Source: Terfezia claveryi (lineage: Eukaryota; Ascomycota; Pezizomycetes; Pezizales; Pezizaceae). From it: a DNA stretch of 64,000 bases. Every line of letters starts with the position of its first letter. The first letter of the stretch is position 1. A program made the position numbers and the translations under genes. This document shows positions 31,846 to 41,700 of this stretch, piece after piece. Under the pieces are notes generated by a model that saw only the letters and a program-made list of their open reading frames with translations, made no database searches and was not told the origin of the DNA. Where the stretch lies: the NCBI GenBank assembly GCA_015179025.1, contig WHUX01000046.1:248001-312000 (forward strand). Reading direction: 5' to 3'.

Positions 31846-33036
31846 ATGTCAGGAGCAGCTCTCCCACCACCCGCCGTCAGGTTCCAGACCTGGAGAAGCT
31901 CCCCTATACCCTCAGGCCAGAACGAATTGAATGCCTATCGTCGAGAAATCATCGACATCTTCGAGGCCATGGATGCCATCGGGGCCGAACTCGGCAACAG
32001 CCTGGCCGTGGCTGAACAAAAATTGAGATCCGCCGACGAAGAGATCACGGTCCTCCAGACGGATCTCGACCATGTGAACCTTGCCCTAGCCAACGAACGG
32101 ACTACGGTCCAAAACCTCAGCCGCGCCCTAGAGAACCTTGCAATACCAACAGCAGCCAGTAGCAATAAGACCGAAAGCATTCCAACACCCCCCAAGTTCA
32201 ATGGGGACCGGGTTCGCCTACGAGCCTGGAAAAATGCTGTCAATCTCAAGCTCAACGGGGATTCTGCCAGATTCCCGTCAGAACAACATCGACTGGCATA
32301 CGTTTTCGCCTTGCTGGAGGGGAAAGCTTGTGACCAGATCCAGCCATATGTCCTTGAAACCGGGATCAAGCTTGACGATATCTCGGCCCTTTTCACAGTC
32401 CTGGATAGGGCGTTCAGGGACCCCGATGCCGTTGGCACTGCCAGTAGAGCCCTCCGAGCCCTCAGGCAGAAAAACACCGATCTGTCCACTTATGTGGCAG
32501 AATTCTCGAGATTGGCGGCGGAGTTCCGATGGAATGACCAGTCCAAACTGGAGCAATTCCAGGAAGGGCTAAATGACGAAATCCAGCAGGCCATGGTCAG
32601 CCTCCCGGAAGCCAAAACCCTTGACGAATTCATTGACCAGGCTTCCCGGGTAGAACAGCGGATGTCCCGGCTCCGCAACCGCCCCACGTACAGGCCAGCA
32701 CCCCGTCTCCCACAGCCTCAGCCTCAGCCTCAGCAACACCATGCCACCAAAGCAGCTCAGGCCCCTGCCCCCGCCAATCAACCAGCACACCCATCGTTGG
32801 TGGCAGGAGGACCCACCCCCATGGATTTATCATCAGGCAGACCCCGCCTGACCCAAGAAGAGAGGGAACGCCGGCAGAATAATGGGCTATGCATAGCCTG
32901 TGGGAAGGCCGACCACTTCATTATGGCTTGCCCCCTTCGAAAGAATCGCTCCCTCGCCATCCACGCTATCTCCGATACCCCAGTGCTCAGGATTGAGGAG
33001 GTTGATGAGTCGGGAAAAGCCCTGTCCCTTGCCTAG
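31846..33036 (+). CDS. gag: B2 Gag, 396 aa, intact
   Basis: Starts MSGAALPPPAVRFQTW. Residues about 25-110 contain a likely coiled coil (RSADEEITVLQTDLDHVNLA). The capsid-like core follows (PPKFNGDRVRLRAWKNAVNL, LEGKACDQIQPYV, AEFSRLAAEFRWND), as in fungal Ty3 retrotransposon Gag. A proline/glutamine linker and the zinc knuckle CIACGKADHFIMAC (CX2CX4HX4C) come last. The frame ends in TAG at 33034. The last 28 nt overlap the open pol frame (-1), with a slippery site at 33012. It is the only full-length undamaged retroelement frame in the window, so B2 is young or still supplies Gag. Confidence 0.9.
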   Translation: MSGAALPPPAVRFQTWRSSPIPSGQNELNAYRREIIDIFEAMDAIGAELGNSLAVAEQKLRSADEEITVLQTDLDHVNLALANERTTVQNLSRALENLAIPTAASSNKTESIPTPPKFNGDRVRLRAWKNAVNLKLNGDSARFPSEQHRLAYVFALLEGKACDQIQPYVLETGIKLDDISALFTVLDRAFRDPDAVGTASRALRALRQKNTDLSTYVAEFSRLAAEFRWNDQSKLEQFQEGLNDEIQQAMVSLPEAKTLDEFIDQASRVEQRMSRLRNRPTYRPAPRLPQPQPQPQQHHATKAAQAPAPANQPAHPSLVAGGPTPMDLSSGRPRLTQEERERRQNNGLCIACGKADHFIMACPLRKNRSLAIHAISDTPVLRIEEVDESGKALSLA

Positions 33037-33057
33037 TTACTGACACTAGCAAGGGAC
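33012..33057 (+). promoter_or_regulatory. -1 ribosomal frameshift signal between gag and pol (B2)
   Basis: The slippery heptamer G GGA AAA is in the gag frame at 33012-33018. A 5-nt spacer follows, then a stem: GTCCCTTGCCTAGT (33024-33037), loop tactgac, ACTAGCAAGGGAC (33045-33057). That is 13 pairs with one bulged C. The pol frame opens at 33009, just after TGA at 33006, so slippage at the heptamer enters pol. In B1 (minus, about 52300-52345) the heptamer is identical and the stem has one change. Confidence 0.8.
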
Positions 33058-36000
33058 CTGCCCCAGGCCATTTGTCTTTGTCTGCATTTTCTGTTTCTTC
33101 CGCTGTTGACGAGTCTCGCTTGTTCGGCGAGCACTTTGTTGTATCTATCTCTCTCAAAATCAATGATAGAACAATCACCACATCAGCCCTTATAGATTGC
33201 GGAGCTTCAGGAATTGCATTCGTTGACCAGGCCTTTGTCAGTAAATTCTCTATACCCATGTCCAAGCTTAAAACCCCTCGTGTCCTGGATGTCATCGACG
33301 GTCGACCTATTTCCTCTAGGGATATCACCGATATTGCATGCGTGCCTGCCCAGGTCGGGGATCACTCCGAAGCCCTCCCGATGTTTGTGACAAAGCTCAA
33401 GTATCCGATTGTCCTCGGAATCCCCTGGCTTAGAATGTACGATGTATCGGTCAGCTTCGGCTCCTATACCCTGCAGTTCAACAGCCAGTATTGCAAAAAA
33501 CACTGCGGGAATCCGAAGGCCACCGTTACTGGGCTGTATGCCTTGCCACCCCCGATTCCCCCTGTACCCCCGATGCCCCCTGGCCCCCAAAAACCTCTGA
33601 ATGTTAGCTTTATCGGGGCAGGGGCTTTCACTTACCTTACTAGAAGGCACAAGCTGAAGGGTCATGCCCTGTCCATACACGAGGTGAACCTGGAGATTAA
33701 TATGATACGGTCGAAGGAGGAGTGGAAGTCCATGGTACCGGACGAATACCACGAATTCATCGACCTGTTCTCGGAGAAGGCCGCAGAAAAGCTCGCACCC
33801 CACCGGCCATATGACCATACTATTCCGCTGATAGAGGGTAAGACCCCCCCCTATGGGCCCCTCTATGGAATGTCCCGGTTGGAGCTGGAAGCATTGAAGA
33901 AATACTTGGAGGAAAACCTCAACAAGAGCTTCATTCGCCATAGCTCCTCACCAGCAGGTGCTCCAGTGCTTTTCGTGAAGAAGTCGGATAGCTCCCTTCG
34001 GTTGTGTGTTGATTATCATGGCCTGAACGAAATAACGGTCAAAAACAGATACCCCCTACCTCTGATCCAGGAAACATTAGCCAGGCTTTCCAAGGCGAAA
34101 TGGTTTACCAAATTGGACTTGCGAGGGGCGTACAACCTGGTACGGATCGCCGAAGGGGAGGAGTGGAAAACGGCCTTCCGGACACGTTACGGCCACTTCG
34201 AGTACAACGTCATGCCCTTTGGCCTAACCAATGCCCCTGCCTCCTTCCAGCACTTCATCAATGACACCTTACGGGACTTTCTGGATGTGTTCTGCACGGC
34301 TTACCTCAACGATATCTTGATTTACTCAGACACCCTGGCAGAGCACAAGATTCATGTCCGGCAGGTATTGGAGAAGCTGGAGCAAGCTGGGTTGTACCTC
34401 AAGCCCGAGAAATGCGAGTTCCATGTGCAGGAGGTTAAGTATCTAGGGTTGATCATCACTACGGAAGGTATTAGAATGGACCCTGCCAAGGTCACCGCCG
34501 TTCAGGAATGGGAAATCCCAGCAAATCTCAAGGATGTCCAGGCCTTCCTGGGATTCGCCAACTTTTACCGACGGTTCATTCTAGGATATTCCAAGATCGT
34601 GGCCCCCCTCACAGCCCTGACCAAAAAGGACCGGCGATTCCACTGGAATCCAGAAGCCCAATCCGCCTTCCAGAACCTCAAGGAAGCCTTCTGCTCAGCA
34701 CCCATACTAGCTCACTTTGATCCCGATAGCGAGTGTATTGTGGAAACGGATGCCTCCGACTATGTCTCCGCCGGAATCCTGTCCCAGTATGTCAATGGAG
34801 TCCTCCACCAGGTGGCCTATTTCTCCAAAAAGCACTCCCCGGCGGAGTGTAATTACGAGATCTATGATAAGGAATTAATGGCCATTGTCCGAGCTTTTGA
34901 GGAATGGAGGCCTCACCTAGAATCAGCCAAGGGGATTATCGAGGTGTTGTCCGATCATAAGAACCTTGAGTATTTCACCACCACCAAACTGCTTAACCGA
35001 CGGCAGGCTAGGTGGTCGGAGTTCTTATCTCGGTTCAACTTCAAGATCAAATACCGGCCAGGCAAGGCTGGTGGGAAACCGGACGCCTTGACTAGGAGAT
35101 CAGGTGACCTCCCTAAAGGGGGGGATGAAAGGCTAAAATACCAAAATCAGGTAGTATTGAAGCCCGAAAACCTTAATCTGGCAGCCAACGTTCTATCTGA
35201 GGCTGATGCGGAAGCTGAGGCCGAGGCTGCCGGGGAAGCCGACCTCCGACAACTGGTGGGATAGGCTTACGAAGGAGACCCCCTGGTCAGAGAAATCATC
35301 GCCGCAGTGAATTCCAGCCAGCGCCGCCACCCCAAGATTTCCCTGGCCGAGTGTACAGTACAGGAGGGCCTCCTCTATCACCTCGAACGGCTCTATGTAC
35401 CGGAAGCTGGAGGGTTACGCCTGAGGCTGATCAAGGAACACCATGACAGCCTGGTTGCAGGTCACCCTGGAGTGGCCAAAACGTTAGAGCTTCTGGCCAG
35501 GGAATACACATGGATTGACCAACGGAAGGACGTGGAGCGGTACGTACGGAACTGCCACGTTTGAAAGCGTGCTAAGCCTGTCCGCCACGCTCCTTATGGG
35601 ACCCTGAAGCCCCTGGAGATCCCAGACCAGCCTTGGCAACACCTAACTATGGACTTTGTGACTGGGTTGCCGGAGGATTCGGGGTTTAACGCTATTCTTA
35701 TGGTAGTAGACCGATTGACCAAAATGAGGCATGTTATACCTTGCCATGATACCTGTTCTGCCCGGGACCTCGCCGGCCTCTACCTCAACCACGTATTCCG
35801 CTACCATGGTCTCCCTAAGTCTGTCGTCTCGGACCGCGGCCCCCAATTCGTCTCGGACTTCTGGAATGTATTCTGCGAGCTTCTGGGAATCAACGTACAC
35901 CTCTCCACGGCATATCACCCCCAAACAGATGGTCAGTCCGAGCGAATGAATGCAATCATGGAGCAGTACCTGAGAGCATACATCAATTACCAGCAAAACA

Positions 36001-36419
36001 ACTGGGTTTCGCTGCTGGCAACCTGTGAATTCGCCGCTAACAACCATTTCTCGGAGTCTCTGAAAACCTCCCCATTCCTGGCCAATTATGGCTGGCACCC
36101 TCGTTTCGTGGACTCTCTAGCACCTTTGCACAAGGCTAGGGAGAACACCCCAGCTAAGGAGTTCACCACGGAGATTGCTGAGTTGCACTCCACCCTAAGA
36201 GCCGAACTGGTATATGCTCAAGCTAGGCAAGCGGAGTATGCCAACGGATCACGGTTGCCAGCCCCAAGGTACCAGCCTGGAAACAAGGTATGGCTTTCTA
36301 GCAGACACTTCCGGACAGAACGGCCCTCCCGCAAGCTTGATCATAAGTTCCTGGGCCCCATCGAGGTATTAGTAGCTGTGGGGACTCATGCCTATAGATT
36401 GAGGTTCCCCAAGGACATT
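33018..36419 (+). pseudogene. pol: B2 Pol (protease, RT, RNase H, integrase), first part
   Basis: From the frameshift, the protease has ALIDCGASG (catalytic Asp at 33195). RT has [45 protein letters not shown] and [11 protein letters not shown], and RNase H has [37 protein letters not shown] and [10 protein letters not shown]. At 34308 the first Asp of the YxDD box is Asn (AAC); B1 has YLDD, so this RT should be inactive. Stops follow at 35262 (TAG where B1 has CAA) and 35562 (TGA where B1 has TGC, a zinc-finger Cys). The integrase (35565-36419) has VVSDRGPQFVSDFW and TAYHPQTDGQSERMN. A2 interrupts it after FPKD. Confidence 0.9.
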
Positions 36420-36651
36420 TGTAAAGGAGAACGTTATCTCATTGCTTATATAATTGATTATATACTTTTGTATTTCCTATATTACTACTATGTTATGTAA
36501 CTAAGCCTCTCGGTTGAAGGACTAGCCTTCTTGCCACCTCTTATTGCTTTATAAGCGTCCATAGCACGCGGAATCTGCCATGGGAAGTTCCATGGCACTT
36601 GCCATATGAAGACACCCTCATTATGGCCGCGTGACCTCTGTTTAAGGCGTG

Positions 36652-36803
36652 TGACTCATTACTATGGCCACATGACCATCGTTATGGCGTGTGACTCATT
36701 ACTATGGCCACATGACCCCTTTTGTACAGCGCACCACCTTCTGGTGTGCCACCCTTTATTGTATTTATTTCCTTAGTCATCAGATCTCAGAGGAGTATAA
36801 ATA
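36652..36803 (+). promoter_or_regulatory. A-family LTR promoter: two TGACTCA sites and TATA box
   Basis: TGACTCA occurs at 36652-36658 and 36692-36698, the palindromic core bound by Gcn4/CPC1 and AP-1 type bZIP factors. TATAAATA is at 36796-36803. The same three elements recur in the other A LTRs (for example around 44930-45080, 53000-53150 and 61280-61430). The regulatory role is inferred from motif identity only. Confidence 0.55.
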
Positions 36804-36951
36804 GGCCGCTGGATTCCCTCTGGAATCCACAAGAAAGCAAGAAGCAACCAAGCAAGCCTTCAGAGCAAGCAAGCCTATATTCCGATCAGATCAAGATCAT
36901 ATAGCTTAGATAGCACAAATCATATAAGATAGATTACACCAGTTAATTACT

Positions 36952-37010
36952 GTTCCCTTCGGGAACGTCCCACATAGTAATCTCCCTACCCTTCTGAGGT
37001 CTTACCTCAG
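36952..37010 (+). promoter_or_regulatory. Two tandem hairpins in the transcribed part of the A LTR
   Basis: GTTCCC-ttc-GGGAAC (36952-36966) and CTGAGGT-ctt-ACCTCAG (36994-37010) are perfect stems downstream of the TATA box, and are present in all six A LTRs. In A1 the first loop changes while the stem stays. They may serve packaging, dimerisation or polyadenylation; this is inference. Confidence 0.5.
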
Positions 37011-37326
37011 CAGAACCGAAATACACAAACGTCCGTGCCTACGGATATAGATTGTATAAACGGTACCGAATGAATACTGTCTAGTACCATTCATTACATT
37101 TTTTTTAACTTACTTACCTAATCTTTACTCTTAAATCCAAGGCCTGATCAACCTTCGGATACCTTTATTACACTCACGCAAGTGTATACAATTCGACACC
37201 CAAGTGCACATATAAAATCGATATCGTTATTCAACTAGCTAGCCAACAAAAAATCCAACAAACGAGACATCAGACTCTCAACTGCAGTACATCAACAAAA
37301 GACTTAGAAGCAAGCTAAGCAGAGCT

Positions 37327-37929
37327 CTAACGGGCAGTGGTACCCCAGATTAAACAATCCCACCCTCGTTCACAACACTTTTCCCAATAAGATCGACAAC
37401 TCATCTTGCACTCCTGGCAACCGCCATTACATCTGTACCTGTAAATCCAGTACACCATTGAAAAACCAGCCCCCCAGGTCCCAGGAATAATTGGTCTAAA
37501 CAACCAAGCGTCACAATCCCAAGGCTCAAATCTCGCTGCCTCCACTGCAGCCATTTCCTCCAGAAAAGAATTACCTCCATCAGAACCTTCCTTAGGCCCA
37601 GACATCTCTACCAATACCTCTGCGCCCCCAACGTCTACCTCAACACACCAATCAGAAAACGTGACACTTTTGCCGGAAGAACTAGAACTAGATTCTAGAC
37701 CAGTAGACGAAGAAAAACCAGGACCATAAGAAACATCAGGATCCTGACATCCAGCCTCACCAGCCTCGTGAGCCACCGAGCCAACAGAACCGTCAGTCGA
37801 ACAGAGATCATAAGAATCATCAGCCACCACACCATCAGCACAGAAAGGTGCCAAAGAAGAAAAGTAACTCGACGATCGTATCGCATAACCAGCTGTATTT
37901 GGTTGCGGACAGACGACGAAATCAGACAT
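37327..37929 (-). CDS. Antisense ORF of A2, 200 aa, head-to-head with gag
   Basis: On the opposite strand to gag-pol, between the 5' LTR and gag, ATG at 37929 opens 200 codons ending at TAG 37327. The gag ATG (37931) lies on the other side of a single base, so the starts form CATAATG. The protein begins MSDFVVCPQPNTAGYAIRSS. Its middle is acidic and Ser-rich (SSTGLESSSSSSGKSVTFSD), with WCVEVDVGGAEVLVEM. The C-terminus is Trp/Cys-rich (CNGGCQECKMSC, then WEKCCERGWDCLIW). No family is recognised. A3 has the same length with few substitutions; A1 is truncated. The antisense frame also stays open upstream into gag, which weakens the case for the start. A transcript would need its own promoter in gag. 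Confidence 0.55.
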   Translation of the reverse strand: MSDFVVCPQPNTAGYAIRSSSYFSSLAPFCADGVVADDSYDLCSTDGSVGSVAHEAGEAGCQDPDVSYGPGFSSSTGLESSSSSSGKSVTFSDWCVEVDVGGAEVLVEMSGPKEGSDGGNSFLEEMAAVEAARFEPWDCDAWLFRPIIPGTWGAGFSMVYWIYRYRCNGGCQECKMSCRSYWEKCCERGWDCLIWGTTAR

Positions 37930-37930
37930 A

Positions 37931-39710
37931 ATGCCGTCTGAACTTAGTAAGAAGACTAAGAGGTCGAGACGGTTAACTATGTTACCCGAAGATATTAAGA
38001 AATTAGTAGAAGAAACTCCCAGAAAAACCAGATTTATAATTCCTAACACAGAAGGGGAAATAAATCTGCCCATCGATATAGAAATAGGAGAACCAGGTGG
38101 AGCAGGAACCAAACTATATTTTAGTATGGCTTTACCTCTCACACCAGAAGAATTTTGGAATAGACATCTTCCAACAATTGAGGAGATTTTGAAATATACT
38201 CGCTCAATGGGACATGCCCAACAGTATCATCCTGATGATACTCGACTTTTAATGGAAGCCGTAGCAAAACACTACTTATGGCTAACACCTTACCCATTCA
38301 AAGAAGAAGACTTAGAAATGAACGCATTTTTAAGTAAAGAATTAAGGAAACCTGTTGTTCCGCTTTTAAGGAAACCGAATTGGGTAATAAATAACTGGGA
38401 AGAAATAATGGCATTCATGATGAGCGGCACTCATCTAGAAGAATCAGCACATACCGCGGAGGATTTTTTCAATCCTAGCAAAGAACTTCCAGGAGCGTTC
38501 CTGAGAACACCAAAAGATCAATCGAAAGGCAAAGGTCGAGCACCTAAGACACCAGAAAGGAGGACTGGGTCAGCCAAAGAACCAGACGATGAAAACCAAC
38601 CACCGAAGATATAGAATTACCAGAAGACGATGATGATCTAGATACAGGACTAGACCAACAAAGCATAAAACGCAAGGAGGAGGACGAGATCCCGATGATA
38701 GCGGAGATGATAGCTCGGACTCTGATAAGGCATCGTCAGTTGCAAGTCAAACTCTTAAAAGAAAACCCAAACGAGGAAAATCAGTTGAACACCAACAATG
38801 GGAATCTACAACAGGAATGGTTACAACGGGTAACCATAAAGCAACGAATGCTTTAAAAGGAATAAAGATTGATATGCCAGAAAAATTAAGAGGAGAAGAC
38901 AAAAAATGGCAAGACTCACAATATTTTGACTCTTGGGCCACAGCAATGCAACGTTGGTTTGTTCTTAAAAGAATAGATTTAGAAGGCGCTTCAGCTCTGG
39001 AAATTGTTGGATTCAGAATGGAAGGGAGCGCGCTCACTACTTATAATCAATTCCTAAGAGAAAAAGGAAAGAATGCGACATTCTTTGGTTCATACTAGCA
39101 CTAAGGGATTTTCTGATACCCTCTACTAGTAAGGACATTTTGTGGAAACGATGGGAGACAGCCACACCATACAAGGACGGACGTCACATGGGAATCAAAC
39201 ATTTGCCAACTGGCTTACTGAAATGCAAATCAAATTGATTGACAAGGATGGCAAACAATCAATATCGCAGGAAGTAAAAAGAAGAAAGTTTCTTAATCAC
39301 CTGCCGCCATATATGTCAGCTACATTAATTCCTTTAATTAAAGAAGAATGGTCATATGATCAGCTCGTGCATCAAGCGGAGTCATATGAAGCGTCCAAAA
39401 AGGATATTGCCCCCATCCACAACAAATACATCCCGACGACAACACCCTCGGAATGAAAATCGAAGTCACGGTCCACGCAGGGACCAGAATCAACGACAAA
39501 AAACAGGATTTAATCCTAGCAGCAATCCCAATACCAAACCCAATACAGAAAATCGGAAGGACTCAGATTGGGACACCATTACAAAAAAATTGGATCAGAA
39601 GACGAAGATGCAATTAATTAAAGACAAGAAATGTCTATGGTGTTGGAACCCTGGACACTCCTACAAGGACTGTAGGAAACGAAAAAATAAGGTACCTATG
39701 CGTACAGCCG
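37931..39710 (+). pseudogene. gag: A2 Gag, frame-broken
   Basis: 37931-38614 is open for 227 codons (MPSELSKKTKRSRRLTMLPE, then EFWNRHLPTIEEILKYTRSM). It is followed by frame shifts and an acidic, Ser/Asp-rich linker, then a capsid-like part (38817-39456, WQDSQYFDSWATAMQRWFVL, FANWLTEMQIKLIDKDGK is intact in A3). The CCHC knuckle CLWCWNPGHSYKDC is at 39632-39673. Breaks relative to A3 are single missing bases (for example near 39088 and 39208). No slippery site was found, and gag and pol may be one long frame in an intact copy. Confidence 0.8.
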
Positions 39711-39719
39711 CACAAGATT

Positions 39720-40330
39720 TAGCTATGCCGATAGCCACCAAGGATAAAAACACAAGGATAAAATCAAGGAACGACCCTTGTCAAGACAGGTACCAGATTT
39801 TAGCAAGGTATTCGTTAGAGCTAACGAACACCCCGCACTAGCTTTAATTGATCTCCAAACAAAGGGAGGCGACTTAATCAATTCTCAATTTGTACACCTA
39901 TACAAAATACCGACTAGAAGTATCGAGAAGAAATCATTAAGTACTGCGATTAAAGGCTCAAAGGGAACGATAGACAAAGCTTGTACTATCAAACTTGATT
40001 GGATAGGTTATGTAGAAGAACGAACGTTCTATGTAGCTCATTTGACTGGATGGGACATGATACTAGGAGAACCTGCTCTCAGCAAAGTGCGAGCAATAAT
40101 TCCTGCCCATCAGGAACAGTTACTATCCAACCGGAAAACATTCCACGATTCCAGCTAAGTGTATGGAAGGGATCTAGAACCATGGCGAATGGTATAAGAT
40201 CAGCGTATACCAGGTCAGCTGTGAATCAGTCACAGATTATAGTGAACCGGATAATTGGGAAAATATTAGTGACGCAGACGAAACCGATTCAGAAAGAGAA
40301 CTCGTGACAGCTGTTTCTACGGTACAGAAA
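39720..40330 (+). pseudogene. A2 protease-like domain
   Basis: ALIDLQTKGGDLINSQFVHL occupies the retropepsin active-site position (Asp codon 39850-39852), and DMILGEPALSKVRAIIP occupies the later hydrophobic-hydrophobic-Gly position. The canonical D-S/T-G is absent; D-L-Q-T is used in all three A copies. It is flanked by the gag knuckle and RT as in normal pol order. The frame breaks after 40158. Confidence 0.75.
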
Positions 40331-41700
40331 CAATTCAACCCTGTAACGGAGTTTCCCTTATTATTTCCCAAGACAATTCCACGGGAATTACCGCCACTAA
40401 GAAAATTAATCACTCTATCAAACCAAAAGCAGGAGCTACTTGGATACCAAAATGGCGACCCTCAGGCATCGATTTAGACAACAAATCCATGACAAATTAG
40501 TCGAAGAAGAAGCATCAGGTCGCATATATAGAGTAGAAAATGACACAAATGCTGTAGTCATGTTCACTATCCCTAAACGAGATAAACCGGAAGAAGCCCG
40601 ACATGTCAATGACTGTCGAGACCGCAATTTAGCCGTCGAACCGGACCACACCCCATTGCCAGATATTAATGAAGCAATTGAACTAGTAGCGGAGAATCCC
40701 ATTTGGACTAAGGTGACTTAGCCGACGGATTTTTTAATATCAGGAACGATGAAGAATCTGAGCAACACTCTACCTTTTTATGTCACATGGGATATTTCAG
40801 AAGTAGAGTTATGCAACAAGGGGATCGTAACGCACCTGCTACCATGGTTCGCGTTATGCATGAAATTTTAAGGACATGGTCTATAAAAATTTAATCATCT
40901 ATATTGATGATATTATTATATTCTCTAAAACGTATGAAGAACATGTAGAATTATTGAAGAAAGTACTTCAACGTCTACAGGATGAGAAATTTTATCTCAA
41001 AGAAAGCAAATGCCAGTTCTTTACTCCAAGATTGGAAATCTTAGGACACGTTTTGACATCAGATGGATTACATGTAGACCCGAAGAAGAGGACTACTATA
41101 TTAACATTTCCAACTCCTACAAGAAAAAAGGATCTTAGAGGATTCCTTGGAATCGTTAATTATCTCAGCAGATTTATTCCTGACTTGGCATCATATGCAA
41201 GCACCCTGTCAGAACTGCAAGGAGAAACAAAGAAATGGGAATGGACAGATACTCATAATGCAGCGTTTGAAAAACTCAAGGAACTCGTGAATTCCCCACA
41301 TGTTTTAAAACCCTGGAATAATGAATCTACTGAACCCAAATATTTAGTCTGTGATGCTAGTGATGTAGGACTAGGATCTTGGATAGGTCAAGGACCGTTG
41401 ACGCACATCAGACCATCATGCTTCCACTCTAGAAAATTTAATCCAGCACAACTCAATTATCCTACCTTTCAAAAGGAATTATTAGCGATTATTGACTCAT
41501 TAAAATTTTTTGAAGCACAATTGAGAGGTCACAAGTTCACTATCCTTACCGACCACAAACCATTAGTAACCTTCCATACTCAAACGCCTGCAAGTCAAAA
41601 ATTGAGGCGATGGCAAGATTACCTAATGGAATTTGATACAGACATACAGCATACCGCAGGAAAGGAAAATTTGATAGCAGACGCTCTATCAAGAAAGCAT
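40331..41700 (+). pseudogene. A2 reverse transcriptase and RNase H
   Basis: RT is split at about 40715, where a base is missing in WTKxDLADGF, and near 40870. From 40876 the frame is open for 464 codons: YIDDIIIFSKTYEEH, ILGHVLTSDGLHVDPKK, FLGIVNYLSRFIPDL, then RNase H with CDASDVGLGSWIG, FQKELLAIIDSLKFF, LTDHKPLVTFH and LIADALSRKH. All catalytic acidic residues of RT and RNase H are retained. A3 lacks a different base at the same GTCGAC site. Confidence 0.88.

Larger units (their letters stand above)
36420..37098 (+). repeat. A2 5' LTR
   Basis: 679 bp, TGTAAAGG...TTACA. It holds a 31-bp direct repeat (gtgtgactcattactatggccacatgacc type) at about 36648-36718, a CCATGG-gaagtt-CCATGG inverted repeat, a TATA box and two hairpins. 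It carries the cttgccacctcttattg variant shared with the A3 5' LTR but not with its own 3' LTR. Confidence 0.92.

Noticed and set aside
33207..33941. 244-codon antisense frame over B2 protease and RT
   Set aside because: It is a shadow of a codon-biased GC-rich gene. Unlike the A antisense ORF it lies fully within coding sequence.
36722..36904. A 60-67 codon frame present in every A LTR (SGVPPFIVFISLVIRSQRSI)
   Set aside because: It starts at TTG, spans the TATA box and so would not be on the LTR transcript. Its conservation only reflects LTR identity.
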